DNA of 64,000 nucleotides from Nonomuraea helvata (lineage in GTDB: Bacteria; Actinomycetota; Actinomycetes; Streptosporangiales; Streptosporangiaceae), in contig NZ_BAAAXV010000009.1 of NCBI RefSeq assembly GCF_039535785.1, forward strand, positions 868,001 through 932,000. Direction: 5' to 3'. The notes under the pieces were generated by a model. It made no database searches, was not told where the DNA came from, and saw nothing but the letters and a program-made list of their open reading frames with translations. A program made the position numbers and the translations under genes. This document shows positions 1 through 7,278 of this stretch, piece by piece (position 1 is the stretch's first letter; the number at the start of each line of letters is the position of its first letter).

Positions 1-364
1 AGGCCAGCGCGGCGCCCACCAGGCCACCGATGAGCGCATGACTGGAGGAGGAGGGCAGTCCGAAGTACCAGGTGATCAGGTTCCAGGCGATCGCTCCGAT
101 GAGCGCCGAGGCCACGATGACCAGCCCGTGTGGGCCGTCCGGAGCGTCGATGATCCCCTTACCGACCGTCTGCGCGACCTGGGTGCCCAGGTGGGCGCCG
201 ATGAAGTTCATGGCCGCGGCCATGAACAGCGCGGCTCTGGGGGTCAGAGCCCTGGTCGAGACGGAGGTAGCGATGGCGTTCGCCGCGTCGTGGAACCCGT
301 TGGTGTAGTCGAAGACCAGTGAGACGACGACCACGCCGATGACGAGGGCGAGCGTGAGGTCCAC
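1..364 (-). CDS. pit: PiT-family inorganic phosphate transporter, N-terminal part
   Basis: This is a membrane protein that imports phosphate by ion symport. Reading leftwards from a GTG at 364, the first 121 residues are visible and the gene runs off the window edge. The PiT signature FDYTNGFHDAANAIATS lies near residues 18-34, between hydrophobic segments, and a second conserved stretch (GLPSSSSHALIGG) ends the visible part. The start lies 5 bp after the stop of the upstream DUF47 gene, so the two form an operon. DUF47-pit pairs are a common arrangement for low-affinity phosphate uptake. Only the N-terminal part can be judged. Confidence 0.9.
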   Translation of the reverse strand, partial: MDLTLALVIGVVVVSLVFDYTNGFHDAANAIATSVSTRALTPRAALFMAAAMNFIGAHLGTQVAQTVGKGIIDAPDGPHGLVIVASALIGAIAWNLITWYFGLPSSSSHALIGGLVGAALA

Positions 365-369
365 AGGGC

Positions 370-987
370 CTAGCTTTCCTTGACCGCGATCGACTCGACG
401 GTGTTGGCCACGTGCTCGAAGGCGTCGGCCGCCTCTTCGAGGGCGTCGACGACCTCCTTCATCTTCATGACGGTGAGCGCGTCGTACTCCCCGCTGAACA
501 GCTTGGCCAGCAACCTGCGGTAGACCTGGTCACCCTGGTTCTCGAGGCGGTTGACCTCGATCCAGTACTCGTTGAGGTTCTTCATGGACCGCAGCCGCGG
601 CATGGCCTCGGCCGTCAACTCGGCGGCCCGCTCGAGCACCTCGACCTGCCTGACCACGTCTTTCGGCAGATGGTCGATCTGATACAGCACGATGAGGTCG
701 GAGGCGGCCTCCATGGCGTCCATCACGTCGTCGAGGTTGGACGCGAGGCGGTAGATGTCCTCGCGGTCGAACGGCGTGATGAAGCTTTCGTTGAGCCGGT
801 TCATGATCGCATGGGTGCGTTCATCACCGGCGTGCTCGCAAGCACGCATCTTCTCGGCCAGGGCCTCCCTGTCCGATCCGTCGCTGATGATCTCCACTAG
901 CAGGCGGGATGCGGTGACCAGATTGTTCGCGGAGTCGGCGAACAGGTCGTAATAGCTGTCCTCACGTGGCGTGAGACGCAGGCGCAC
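370..987 (-). CDS. DUF47 (PhoU-like) phosphate transport accessory protein
   Basis: This 205-residue all-helical protein belongs to the DUF47/TIGR00153 family, which is distantly related to PhoU and usually encoded beside PiT transporters. It has the family's length and acidic, charged helices throughout, including conserved stretches such as FDREDIYRLASNLDDVMDAM (about residues 74-93). It lacks signal peptide and membrane segments, so it is cytoplasmic. It is the first gene of a two-gene operon with the PiT transporter, 5 bp downstream. The family is thought to modulate PiT transport; the exact mechanism is not known. Confidence 0.9.
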   Translation of the reverse strand: MRLRLTPREDSYYDLFADSANNLVTASRLLVEIISDGSDREALAEKMRACEHAGDERTHAIMNRLNESFITPFDREDIYRLASNLDDVMDAMEAASDLIVLYQIDHLPKDVVRQVEVLERAAELTAEAMPRLRSMKNLNEYWIEVNRLENQGDQVYRRLLAKLFSGEYDALTVMKMKEVVDALEEAADAFEHVANTVESIAVKES

Positions 988-1153
988 GTCGTTCTCCAGA
1001 TGTGCGGGGATGGTCCGTGTAGAGGGTACGGGCTACCAGGCGAAATGCGAACTTCATGTCCCCTTCTCCTTCTGGCTACCCCACGTATGTTCTACGACAC
1101 CGGGACAGAGAGTACTTTGAGATCTTTTTTTGCCTTAACGGGGGGATCCCCTA

Positions 1154-1729
1154 TCAGACCTTGGTGCGGTGAAAGTTCCTGAACGACCGCGACGGCGTGG
1201 GCCCACGCTGCCCCTGGTACCGCGATCCGTACTTGGCCGACCCGTACGGATGCTCGGCGGGCGAGCTGAGCCGGAACACGCAGAGCTGTCCGATCTTCAT
1301 CCCCGGCCAGAGCTTGATCGGCAGCGTGGCCACGTTCGACAGCTCCAACGTGACGTGCCCGCTGAACCCGGGATCGATGAACCCCGCCGTCGAATGCGTC
1401 AGCAACCCCAGCCGCCCGAGCGAGCTCTTCCCCTCCAGCCGCGAGGCGAGGTGGTCCGGCAGCGTGATGACCTCGTAGGTGGAGGCCAGCACGAACTCAC
1501 CCGGATGCAGGATGAACGGCTCATCCCCGTCGGGCTCGACCATCCGCGTAAGATCCGGCTGCTCCACGGACGGGTCGATGTGGGGGTAGCGATGGTTCTC
1601 GAACACCCTGAAGAACCGGTCGAGCCGTACGTCGATGCTGGAGGGCTGGATCATGTCCCCGTCGAAGGGATCGAGGGCAAGCCGTCCGGCGTCGATCTCG
1701 GCAAGGATGTCACGGTCAGATAGCAGCAC
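1154..1729 (-). CDS. dcd: dCTP deaminase
   Basis: This enzyme deaminates dCTP towards dUMP/dUTP for thymidylate synthesis. The protein is close to the actinobacterial Dcd consensus along its length: MIQPSSIDVRLDRFFRVFEN, LEGKSSLGRLGLLTH, STAGFIDPGFSGHVTLELSN and a C-terminal YGSRYQGQRGPTPSR tail that closes the active site. A TTG at 1738 is in frame, but the GTG at 1729 gives the family's usual start (V/M-LLSDRDI) and 191 residues, so I use it. The gene is single and convergent with nothing; the next gene to the right is the tRNA that anchors the island. It is core chromosome. Confidence 0.93.
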   Translation of the reverse strand: MLLSDRDILAEIDAGRLALDPFDGDMIQPSSIDVRLDRFFRVFENHRYPHIDPSVEQPDLTRMVEPDGDEPFILHPGEFVLASTYEVITLPDHLASRLEGKSSLGRLGLLTHSTAGFIDPGFSGHVTLELSNVATLPIKLWPGMKIGQLCVFRLSSPAEHPYGSAKYGSRYQGQRGPTPSRSFRNFHRTKV

Positions 1730-1773
1730 GGTGAGCAACCTACCGTCCAGGCGGAAACTGTGCGGGGTCGGGA

Positions 1774-1804
1774 TTGCTGTTACACGCCAAGTTTCCGCTA
1801 CAGT
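1774..1804 (+). promoter_or_regulatory. Possible promoter of the tRNA-Gly gene
   Basis: TTGCTG (1774-1779) and TACAGT (1799-1804) are separated by 19 bp and lie about 30 bp upstream of the mature tRNA. They resemble a housekeeping -35/-10 pair, although the spacer is a little long. This is inference from position and sequence only. Confidence 0.35.
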
Positions 1805-1835
1805 GGGGGGCGCGGCTTCGGAGTTGGGGTCGTAT

Positions 1836-1906
1836 GCGGGTGTAGTTCAATGGCAGAACATCAGCTTCCCAAGCTGACAGCGCGGGTTCGATTCCCGTCA
1901 CCCGCT
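1836..1906 (+). tRNA. tRNA-Gly (anticodon CCC)
   Basis: The cloverleaf can be drawn by hand. The acceptor arms are GCGGGTG (1836-1842) and CACCCGC (1899-1905). The anticodon stem TCAGC/GCTGA encloses the loop TTCCCAA, giving anticodon CCC. The T-arm is GCGGGTTCGATTCCCGT. The discriminator T is at 1906 and CCA is encoded at 1907-1909. The 3' half from the anticodon loop onwards is the core attachment site of the integrated elements. The tRNA therefore now carries a 3' end supplied by the last element to integrate. Confidence 0.96.
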
Positions 1907-1907
1907 C
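1866..1907 (+). repeat. Attachment core copy a (in the tRNA 3' half)
   Basis: This 42-bp segment runs from the anticodon loop (TTCCCAAGC) through the T-arm and acceptor stem to the first C of CCA. It is repeated exactly at 32090, 33104, 34323 and 43341, with one mismatch at 47728, and in degenerate or shortened form at 53007, 55197 and 57326. A repeat of a tRNA 3' half beside a tyrosine integrase is the standard signature of an integration site. Copy c shares 3 further bases (45 in total). Confidence 0.92.
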
Positions 1908-1920
1908 CACTTCTTTGCCT

Positions 1921-1963
1921 GCCCTGGCCAGGCGATCCCTTGATCGCTGGGAGGGCTTTCCGT
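1921..1963 (+). terminator. Likely terminator downstream of the tRNA
   Basis: GCCCT (1921) pairs with AGGGC (ending 1956). An inner stem pairs GCGATC with GATCGC around a CCTT loop. A T-rich stretch (TTTCCGTTGTTGT) follows. This is consistent with intrinsic termination of the tRNA transcript. Confidence 0.55.
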
Positions 1964-1967
1964 TGTT

Positions 1968-1988
1968 GTGGTCACACCGTGGTCACAC
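1968..1988 (+). repeat. Arm-type direct repeat of element a-b
   Basis: GTGGTCACAC occurs at 1968-1977 and again at 1979-1988, exactly 11 bp apart, between the att core and the integrase start. Every other attachment site in the island has an analogous pair of 9-10-mers at the same 11-bp period. I infer these are arm-type binding sites for the integrase. Confidence 0.5.
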
Positions 1989-2051
1989 GGCATGAAGATG
2001 ATCTCTTCGGATTCCCTTTGAAAGGGCCGCTGACCTCCACAAACTGGTCGC

Positions 2052-3299
2052 GTGGCAAGCATCGACAAGCGCAAGACGCGCAGCGGCACCACCCGTTACC
2101 GGGTCCGTTGGCGCATCGGTGGCGCTCGCGGCGGCGACTGGGCATCGGAGACGTTCGACCAGAAGGCGCACGCGGTGACCTTCAAGCTCGCGGTGGAGGC
2201 ATGCGGGCACTACTGGCCGGACGGATGGATCAAAGGGTTCGGGTGGGCTCCCGAGACGCCGACTGCGCCGGAGCCTGACCCGCCGGTGCCCTTCAGCGAG
2301 TACGCGCAGCGATTCGTCGCGAGCTTGTCGGGGATCGAGGATCGTACGCGTAGTGACTACCTGCGCGACCTCAAGAACCACATCCTGCCGGTCTTCGGTG
2401 ATCTCGATCTGCGCGATGAGAGTCAGGCTTTCGATCGGGCAACTGTTTCCACCTGGGTGAACCAGCTGCATCGGGGGATCCCGGATCCTGCGGAGCCTCG
2501 CCAGTGGCTCCGGCGGCCGTTGGCGCCCAAGACCATCCAGAACCTGCACGGGCTGCTCTACACGATCCTGCAGAGTGCCGTGGAGGCCATCCCACCGATC
2601 CGTAGCTCGAACCCAGCCGCGCGCACGCGGCTGCCCCGGTTGGACGACGGGGAGGGTGACGATGAGATGGTCTTCCTCAACGAGCAGGAGTTCAGCTTGC
2701 TGCGCTCCTGTGCCAAGGCCGACGTCCGCGACATGCTCACCGTGTTTGTCGGGACCGGGCTGCGCTATGCCGAGTTGGCCGCTCTGCAGGTGCGCGACAT
2801 CGAGCCGTTCGCCAAGCCGGTGCCGACGCTGCGGGTACGGCGGGCGTGGAAGCGGCAGGCGGACAACAGTTTCAAGCTGGGCCCGCCCAAGATCAAGCAG
2901 TCCCGGCGCACCATTGCCCTGTCCCCGATGGTCTTGGACGCGATCCTGCCGCACATCGCCGGCAAGTATCCGGAGGAGTTCGTCTTCAAATCGCCAACCG
3001 GGTCGTGGTGGCGGCACTCGTCCTTCTACGACCGTCGCTGGCTCCCTGCCGTGGATGATGCGATCTCCCGTGGGCTGACCAAGCGCCCGCGAATCCACGA
3101 TCTTCGTCACACGCATGTGGCGTGGTTGATCTCGGACAACATTCCGATGGCTGCCATTCAGCGGCGCATGGGCCACAAGTCAATCACCACGACCATCGAC
3201 CGCTACGGTCACCTGCTGCCCTACGTCGATCAGGACCTCATCGAATCCATCGATCGCGCCCTCGGCGGTGGCCTCCGCGCCGTCCGGTCGGTCGCCTGA
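2052..3299 (+). CDS. int: Tyrosine recombinase (integrase) of the AICE
   Basis: This 415-residue site-specific recombinase catalyses integration into the tRNA-Gly gene. An N-terminal arm-binding region (MASIDKRKTRSGTTRYRVRW) is followed by a SAM-like core-binding domain (about residues 80-200) and the catalytic domain. The catalytic set is complete: R238 (TGLRYAEL), H349 and R352 (HDLRH), H375 (MGHKS) and nucleophile Y385 (DRYGHL). The GTG start lies 142 bp from the tRNA and the gene reads away from it. The intact active site and its position beside the intact tRNA suggest that element a-b is the most recent arrival and may still be mobile. Confidence 0.95.
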   Translation: MASIDKRKTRSGTTRYRVRWRIGGARGGDWASETFDQKAHAVTFKLAVEACGHYWPDGWIKGFGWAPETPTAPEPDPPVPFSEYAQRFVASLSGIEDRTRSDYLRDLKNHILPVFGDLDLRDESQAFDRATVSTWVNQLHRGIPDPAEPRQWLRRPLAPKTIQNLHGLLYTILQSAVEAIPPIRSSNPAARTRLPRLDDGEGDDEMVFLNEQEFSLLRSCAKADVRDMLTVFVGTGLRYAELAALQVRDIEPFAKPVPTLRVRRAWKRQADNSFKLGPPKIKQSRRTIALSPMVLDAILPHIAGKYPEEFVFKSPTGSWWRHSSFYDRRWLPAVDDAISRGLTKRPRIHDLRHTHVAWLISDNIPMAAIQRRMGHKSITTTIDRYGHLLPYVDQDLIESIDRALGGGLRAVRSVA

Positions 3300-3317
3300 T
3301 CCGGGAGGGAGAGGAGA

Positions 3318-3986
3318 GTGGCGATGCAGACTCCGAGTCCGGACTCGGACTCACCTGCGCGGCGTGTCAGCACCTCGGAAGAGGCGTTCACCCGGCGGAT
3401 CGTTACGGCCACGATGCTGACCATCGCGGCCCTGACCTTCGCCTTTTCCTTCGGCAACGTGTGGTCGCTGGGGTTGAGACTCGGCGTCGCGCCCTGGCTC
3501 GCGCCGTTGATCGGTCCTGCGGTGGATCTATCGGTGATCGGCCTGATCGTGGGAGTCCGCCATCTGGCCCTGTGCGGGGTGCGGGCTGCCGAACTGCGTC
3601 CCGCTCGGCTGCTGCTGGCGTTCTCGGGCCTGGCGACGTTGGCGCTGAACATCGCCGAACCCATAGCCGGGGGCTTGTACGGCAAGGCCGCCTTCGATGC
3701 TGTCGCGCCGCTGCTGCTGATCGGCTGGAGCGAGGTGGGACCCGGTCTGCTCGGTCGGCTGCAGCAGTTCCGGCGCAGCACCGAGTCGGGGAGTCCGAGT
3801 CCGGACCCGAATGCCGCACCGGTAGGCCAGCAGTCCGATCATGACCTGGTTGAGGAAGCGCTCCGGATCGACGCTGAGCATCGCGCCCGGACGGCTGGAC
3901 GGCCGGTCTCGGCTGAGACTCTCCGCCGGGAGCTTCGGATCAGTTCGGCTCGCGCTCGCCTGCTCGCGAAGAGTGTGCGTCAGTAG
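3318..3986 (+). CDS. DUF2637-type membrane protein with C-terminal helix-turn-helix-like tail
   Basis: This 222-residue protein has four predicted membrane segments (about residues 30-150) of the DUF2637 type, which is frequent on actinobacterial plasmids and AICEs. They are followed by a soluble tail (GRPVSAETLRRELRISSARARLLAKSVR) that looks like a winged-helix tail. GGAGGGAGAGGAG precedes a GTG start 18 bp after the integrase stop, so it is probably co-transcribed with int. DUF2637 proteins often sit among plasmid spread (Spd) and transfer genes; a role in intramycelial spread is inference. Confidence 0.75.
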   Translation: MAMQTPSPDSDSPARRVSTSEEAFTRRIVTATMLTIAALTFAFSFGNVWSLGLRLGVAPWLAPLIGPAVDLSVIGLIVGVRHLALCGVRAAELRPARLLLAFSGLATLALNIAEPIAGGLYGKAAFDAVAPLLLIGWSEVGPGLLGRLQQFRRSTESGSPSPDPNAAPVGQQSDHDLVEEALRIDAEHRARTAGRPVSAETLRRELRISSARARLLAKSVRQ

Positions 3987-4078
3987 GTCTACAGGTCCGA
4001 GTCGATGTTGGTTCTGGCCAGGCGGAGGGAGCAGGACGGCGCACCTGCTGGACCTCCTCGGCGCTGAGGCCGTGCCTC

Positions 4079-4276
4079 TCATGGTTGCCTCCCAGCCGGG
4101 ATCGCCGGTTGGCGGGCGGCGCGAAGGATCTCCTCCAGGTCGGCCTCGGTGAACCGGACGTGCTTGCCCAGGCGGATGTGCGGGATCTGGCGTTTGGCGA
4201 CCTTCTCACGAAGCCATGACTCGGGCACGTTGAGGCGCTCGGCGGCCTGTTTGAAGGTGAGCGGCGGATGGGTCAT
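4079..4276 (-). CDS. xis: Excisionase-like helix-turn-helix protein (Xis)
   Basis: This is a 65-residue MerR/excisionase-type winged helix: LTFKQAAERLNVPESWLREK, then VAKRQIPHIRLGKHVRFTEA and DLEEILRAAR. Small proteins of this fold bend DNA at the att site and bias the integrase towards excision. It overlaps the WhiB-like gene upstream by 4 bp (ATGA), so the two are translated together. It lies opposite to int, which is unusual for AICEs, where xis usually follows or precedes int on the same strand. Confidence 0.85.
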   Translation of the reverse strand: MTHPPLTFKQAAERLNVPESWLREKVAKRQIPHIRLGKHVRFTEADLEEILRAARQPAIPAGRQP

Positions 4277-4512
4277 GCGGCCTTCCTCATCCGCCGCCGC
4301 TCATCTTCAGTCGTGCCGCCCCAAATTCCATAGATCTCGCCGTACGCCAGGCCATAGGCGAGGCACTCCGTGCGGACCGGGCACGAGGTGCAGATCCGCT
4401 TGGCCTCGCGAACCGAGCCACCTTGGGGCGGATAGAACAGAGCCGGGTCCATGCCGACGCACGCGGCCAGTCCCCACCACGCCCCCTTCAGCACGCCTGA
4501 CCGTGAGCCCAT
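4273..4512 (-). CDS. WhiB-like iron-sulfur transcription factor
   Basis: This is a 79-residue protein if started at the ATG (MGSRSGVLKG) at 4512; a longer in-frame extension to 4590 looks unconserved. It has the four-cysteine WhiB cluster: AACVGMDPALFYPP, then ICTSCPVRTECLAYGL, followed by the GIWGG turn and a basic tail. WhiB proteins bind a [4Fe-4S] cluster and act as regulators, often with the sigma factor. Here it is co-transcribed with xis, so redox- or nutrient-dependent control of excision is plausible but is inference. Confidence 0.9.
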   Translation of the reverse strand: MGSRSGVLKGAWWGLAACVGMDPALFYPPQGGSVREAKRICTSCPVRTECLAYGLAYGEIYGIWGGTTEDERRRMRKAA

Positions 4513-4790
4513 CACGGTGCCGCCCACGTGATCCTCGTTCCTCCGCAAGGGAACGAGTGAAGTCGCCGCATGGCTACGGCTCCACAACACGTCACTGTCA
4601 TGGCAAATTGGGGCAATTCCTCAGATCCGCACACCGTGCCTGGAATCAATTCCAGAAAGTAGTGCATTCTTAGATTAAGCCGGGAACCTCTGGCATGTCT
4701 ATGGCAAGTGCTCTGGCAGAAACGTTCGCCAAAGGGCCGCCAGAGGTGTGTGCTATAAAGCCGCCCTTATCGGAACGAGAGGAAACCCGA

Positions 4791-5623
4791 TTGCCCCGAC
4801 ACTCTCCCCAATCGCTTGTTCGGCTGGCCGCACGACTCGCCGACCGGGACCGTCAACTACTCCGCACCATCCAGGAGCAGCGAGTCCTCACCCTGGCTCA
4901 ACTCGCCCTATGTTCTTCGACAACGAGGACCTTGCCCGCAAACGCCTCCGCATCCTGCACGAACTCGGGCTCCTGGAGCGCTTCCGCCCTCGCCTGCCCA
5001 TGGGGATGGGCACCGCGCCCTACCACTACGTGATCGGGCCCGCGGGCGCAGCCGTACTCTCGGCCGAGAACGAGGGCACCCTGTCCACCGCCGGCTACCA
5101 GGCGGCTCAGACTCTCGCGATCGCCCACAGCCAGCGCTTGGCCCACACGATCGGCGTCAACGGCTTCGGCGCCGCACTGCGTGGGCTCGCTCGCAGGTCT
5201 CCGATCGCTGAGCTGCTGCGATGGTGGCCCGAGAGCCGTTGCCGTCCGATGTGGGGTGACATCGTCCGCCCGGACGCTTACGGCCGCTGGCGCGAGAGCG
5301 GCCTGACCGTTGACTTCTTCCTGGAGTACGACACTGGCAGCGAGCCGCTGGGCCGCGTCGCAGGCAAGCTCGCCGAGTACCTGGCGCTTACCCGGTCCAC
5401 GGGGCTCACCACGATCGTGCTGTTCTCCCTGCACAGTGGGCAGCGTGAGGCCAACCTCCGGCGAAAGCTGGCAGATATCCCTGTTCCAGTGGCCACGGGT
5501 GTCCGTAGCGTGGTGGACGACGGTCCTGCAGGGGAGGAATGGCTTCCCATCGACACTCAAGGCGGCCGCATGCGGCTGGCCCAACTGGCCGCGCACTGGC
5601 CGCATCTAGGAATAGAGAAGTGA
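4791..5623 (+). pseudogene. Replication-relaxation family protein, frameshifted
   Basis: The family has an N-terminal winged-helix domain and is found on actinobacterial mobile elements next to FtsK-like genes. A TTG at 4791, behind GAGAGGAAA, opens the frame LPRHSPQSLVRLAARLADRD, which continues through RQLLRTIQEQRVLTLAQLA. Near 4910 the homologous sequence jumps to another frame (FFDNEDLARKRLRILHELGL) and continues to 5623. The two parts are in frames 0 and 2, so a single -1 shift or one-base error separates them. The C-terminal part includes DFFLEYDTGSEPLGRVAGKL, typical of the family. It is either broken, mis-sequenced or recoded. Confidence 0.75.
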
Positions 5624-5761
5624 TTTCCTATATGAGTCGGGGCGTCCAACGGACCCCCAAATAGCGCTTCCACCAGTAGATCTACCCCGGCATGCCCCTC
5701 CTACTCTAAATTGGAGGGGTAATCAGCAGGCTAATGCGTCGGCTATTGGCAGCCCTAATGC

Positions 5762-6049
5762 TCAGTGTGTTTCACCGGTGATGAGTCGCCGCCAGAGTTC
5801 CTCCACATCTCGCGCTCGCGTCCACGTGGATTCGTGAATCTCGGGTTGGCCGTGCTTCCTGTCGATGCGGCGGATGAACATCAGGCCACCTGCGGCGCAC
5901 ATCTCGTACACCGTCGGCAGGCATTCGCAGGTGTGAGCGCGCACGCGCACCCGATCAGTCCGCGGCACGCACGGCGACCAGTCCACACGCTCACACCCGC
6001 TGCGCACCGGAGCGGGATGGATGCCGTGGTAGGCGCTCGGGTCAGCCAT
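5762..6049 (-). CDS. Small conserved AICE protein of unknown function (copy 1)
   Basis: This 95-residue protein has no recognised domain. Its middle part (DRVRVRAHTCECLPTVYEMC, then AAGGLMFIRR) is clearly related to the protein at 22715-23002 (DRVRVFAWTCECEDTVYELC, then HAAGLAHIRR). Shared features are a C-x-C pair, a third cysteine 8 residues on and an IRR end, which suggests a small metal- or redox-sensitive fold. The two copies flank the conserved AICE genes. It is divergent from the small GntR gene at 6178. Function unknown. Confidence 0.6.
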   Translation of the reverse strand: MADPSAYHGIHPAPVRSGCERVDWSPCVPRTDRVRVRAHTCECLPTVYEMCAAGGLMFIRRIDRKHGQPEIHESTWTRARDVEELWRRLITGETH

Positions 6050-6097
6050 GGCAACTGGACCTCTATACGCGACGGAACTCTGACCCGAGCGTAGGTC

Positions 6098-6133
6098 AAC
6101 CTGTCTTAACCTGTCTACACCATTCCTAGGAAT
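6098..6133. promoter_or_regulatory. Divergent promoter region with palindrome and direct repeat
   Basis: The perfect 12-bp palindrome ATTCCTAGGAAT (6122-6133) lies in the 128-bp gap between two divergent genes. Just upstream is a direct repeat AACCTGTCT at about 6100 and 6109. These are candidate binding sites for the small GntR-like protein encoded next door. Confidence 0.45.
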
Positions 6134-6177
6134 TGCTGTTCTATGCCTGCATCACCCTGCCTACCTAGAGTCGTCTT

Positions 6178-6420
6178 GTGATCGAATGGGACCCCAGGCT
6201 CTACAAGTGGGAGCAGATAGCAGGCGTCGTCGCCGAGCGGATCAAGGACGGTACCTACCCGCCCTTGACACTCATCTCCGAGGTGAAACTCCAGGAGGAG
6301 TTCGACGTCGCCCGGGTCACGGTTCGCAAGGCAATGGAATCCCTCCGCGAGCAAGGGCTGATCACGACCAAGCCGGGAAAGGGGTCGATCGTCAGCCCGT
6401 CTGAGGCGACGGATCGCTAG
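6178..6420 (+). CDS. Single-domain GntR-type winged-helix regulator
   Basis: This 80-residue protein is just the GntR DNA-binding domain: YKWEQIAGVVAERIKDGTYP, EEFDVARVTVRKAMESLREQ, GLITTKPGKGSIV. It lacks any effector-binding domain, so it cannot respond to a ligand in the usual way. A -10-like TAGAGT (6166-6171) ends 6 bp before the GTG start, which suggests leaderless translation. On pSAM2-like elements such small GntR proteins control transfer or replication genes. It may compete for sites with the full-length KorSA-like protein encoded at 21800. Confidence 0.8.
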   Translation: MIEWDPRLYKWEQIAGVVAERIKDGTYPPLTLISEVKLQEEFDVARVTVRKAMESLREQGLITTKPGKGSIVSPSEATDR

Positions 6421-6480
6421 TCACGCAAGCGATCATACGGCGAGTCCACATCGCGGGCCGCCTGTGATCGTCCCTATGCC

Positions 6481-6930
6481 CTATTGGCTGTCCTGTCGGC
6501 TGAGTTCGATCATCTCCTCAAGCCTCTCGGCCGGAATCTGGACTCCCAGCGGGCTGACGAACTGGTGCATCGGCAGCGACTCGATCATGCGCAGCATGTC
6601 CGCGTTTTCGGCCGCCTGCGCCTGCTGCTCCGGGGTCATCGTCGCCGTGATGTGTCCCATGAGCACCGGCCCGACAGCCGGGTGCGCGAACCAGTCGCCG
6701 ACGCTGGAGCCCAGGCTCAGCTCCTTGAGGATCACCTCCCCGGCGAGCTCGACGATCTCCTCGGCGACGATCCGCGAGGCGTTCTCGCCGACCTGGATCG
6801 CGTACGAGCCGGGCGCGACCAGCCACCGGCCTTCGACGACGTCCCAGTAGGCGAAGGCACGGTCGTCGAGGTCGAAGGTGACTCCATGGCCCTGGCCGGC
6901 GGTCGCAACCTCATGGGCATCCTCGAAGGT
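6481..6930 (-). pseudogene. C-terminal remnant of a GH3 beta-glucosidase
   Basis: The piece RAFAYWDVVEGRWLVAPGSY, followed by AIQVGENASRIV, is the fibronectin-III-like C-terminal domain of glycoside hydrolase family 3 enzymes. About 140 residues remain, with no catalytic (beta/alpha)8 or second domain upstream. The open frame continues to 7011 only by chance. It marks the left edge of the catabolic cargo and is probably a relic of an earlier insertion or deletion. Not functional as a glucosidase. Confidence 0.7.
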
Positions 6931-7011
6931 GACACAGTCCCTCACCTGCTCATTCCCCAGCTCATCGAGTTGTGAACAGGGCCGATTTCCCTTCGACAAG
7001 CTCATCACCAC

Positions 7012-7278
7012 CTACCCACTCAGCCAGATCAACCAGGCCGAAGCGGCGCAGGCACGGGCCGTGCGATCAAGCCCGATCCGAGCATCCGCTCGAAGGAAAA
7101 CTGGCGCAGACCTGCCTGGGACTCGACACTGAGGGCGGCCATCGCCTCTTCGGTCTCGGCGCGTCGACCGACGAGACTGCGGGTCTCCACGGCCGTCTGC
7201 CGGTCTGTGCTGGCGAGCTCATGCTGGTCTTCCTCTGCCCGACGGGATGGGGTGAGGCCGATCTACACGCGGGGGTTG
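7012..7278. other. No gene recognised
   Basis: This is 267 bp between the GH3 remnant and the amidohydrolase stop codon. I see no supported reading frame, RNA gene or repeat here. Confidence 0.5.

Noticed and set aside
1983..3176. 397-codon leftward frame opposite the integrase
   Set aside because: Antisense to an integrase with a complete catalytic set.
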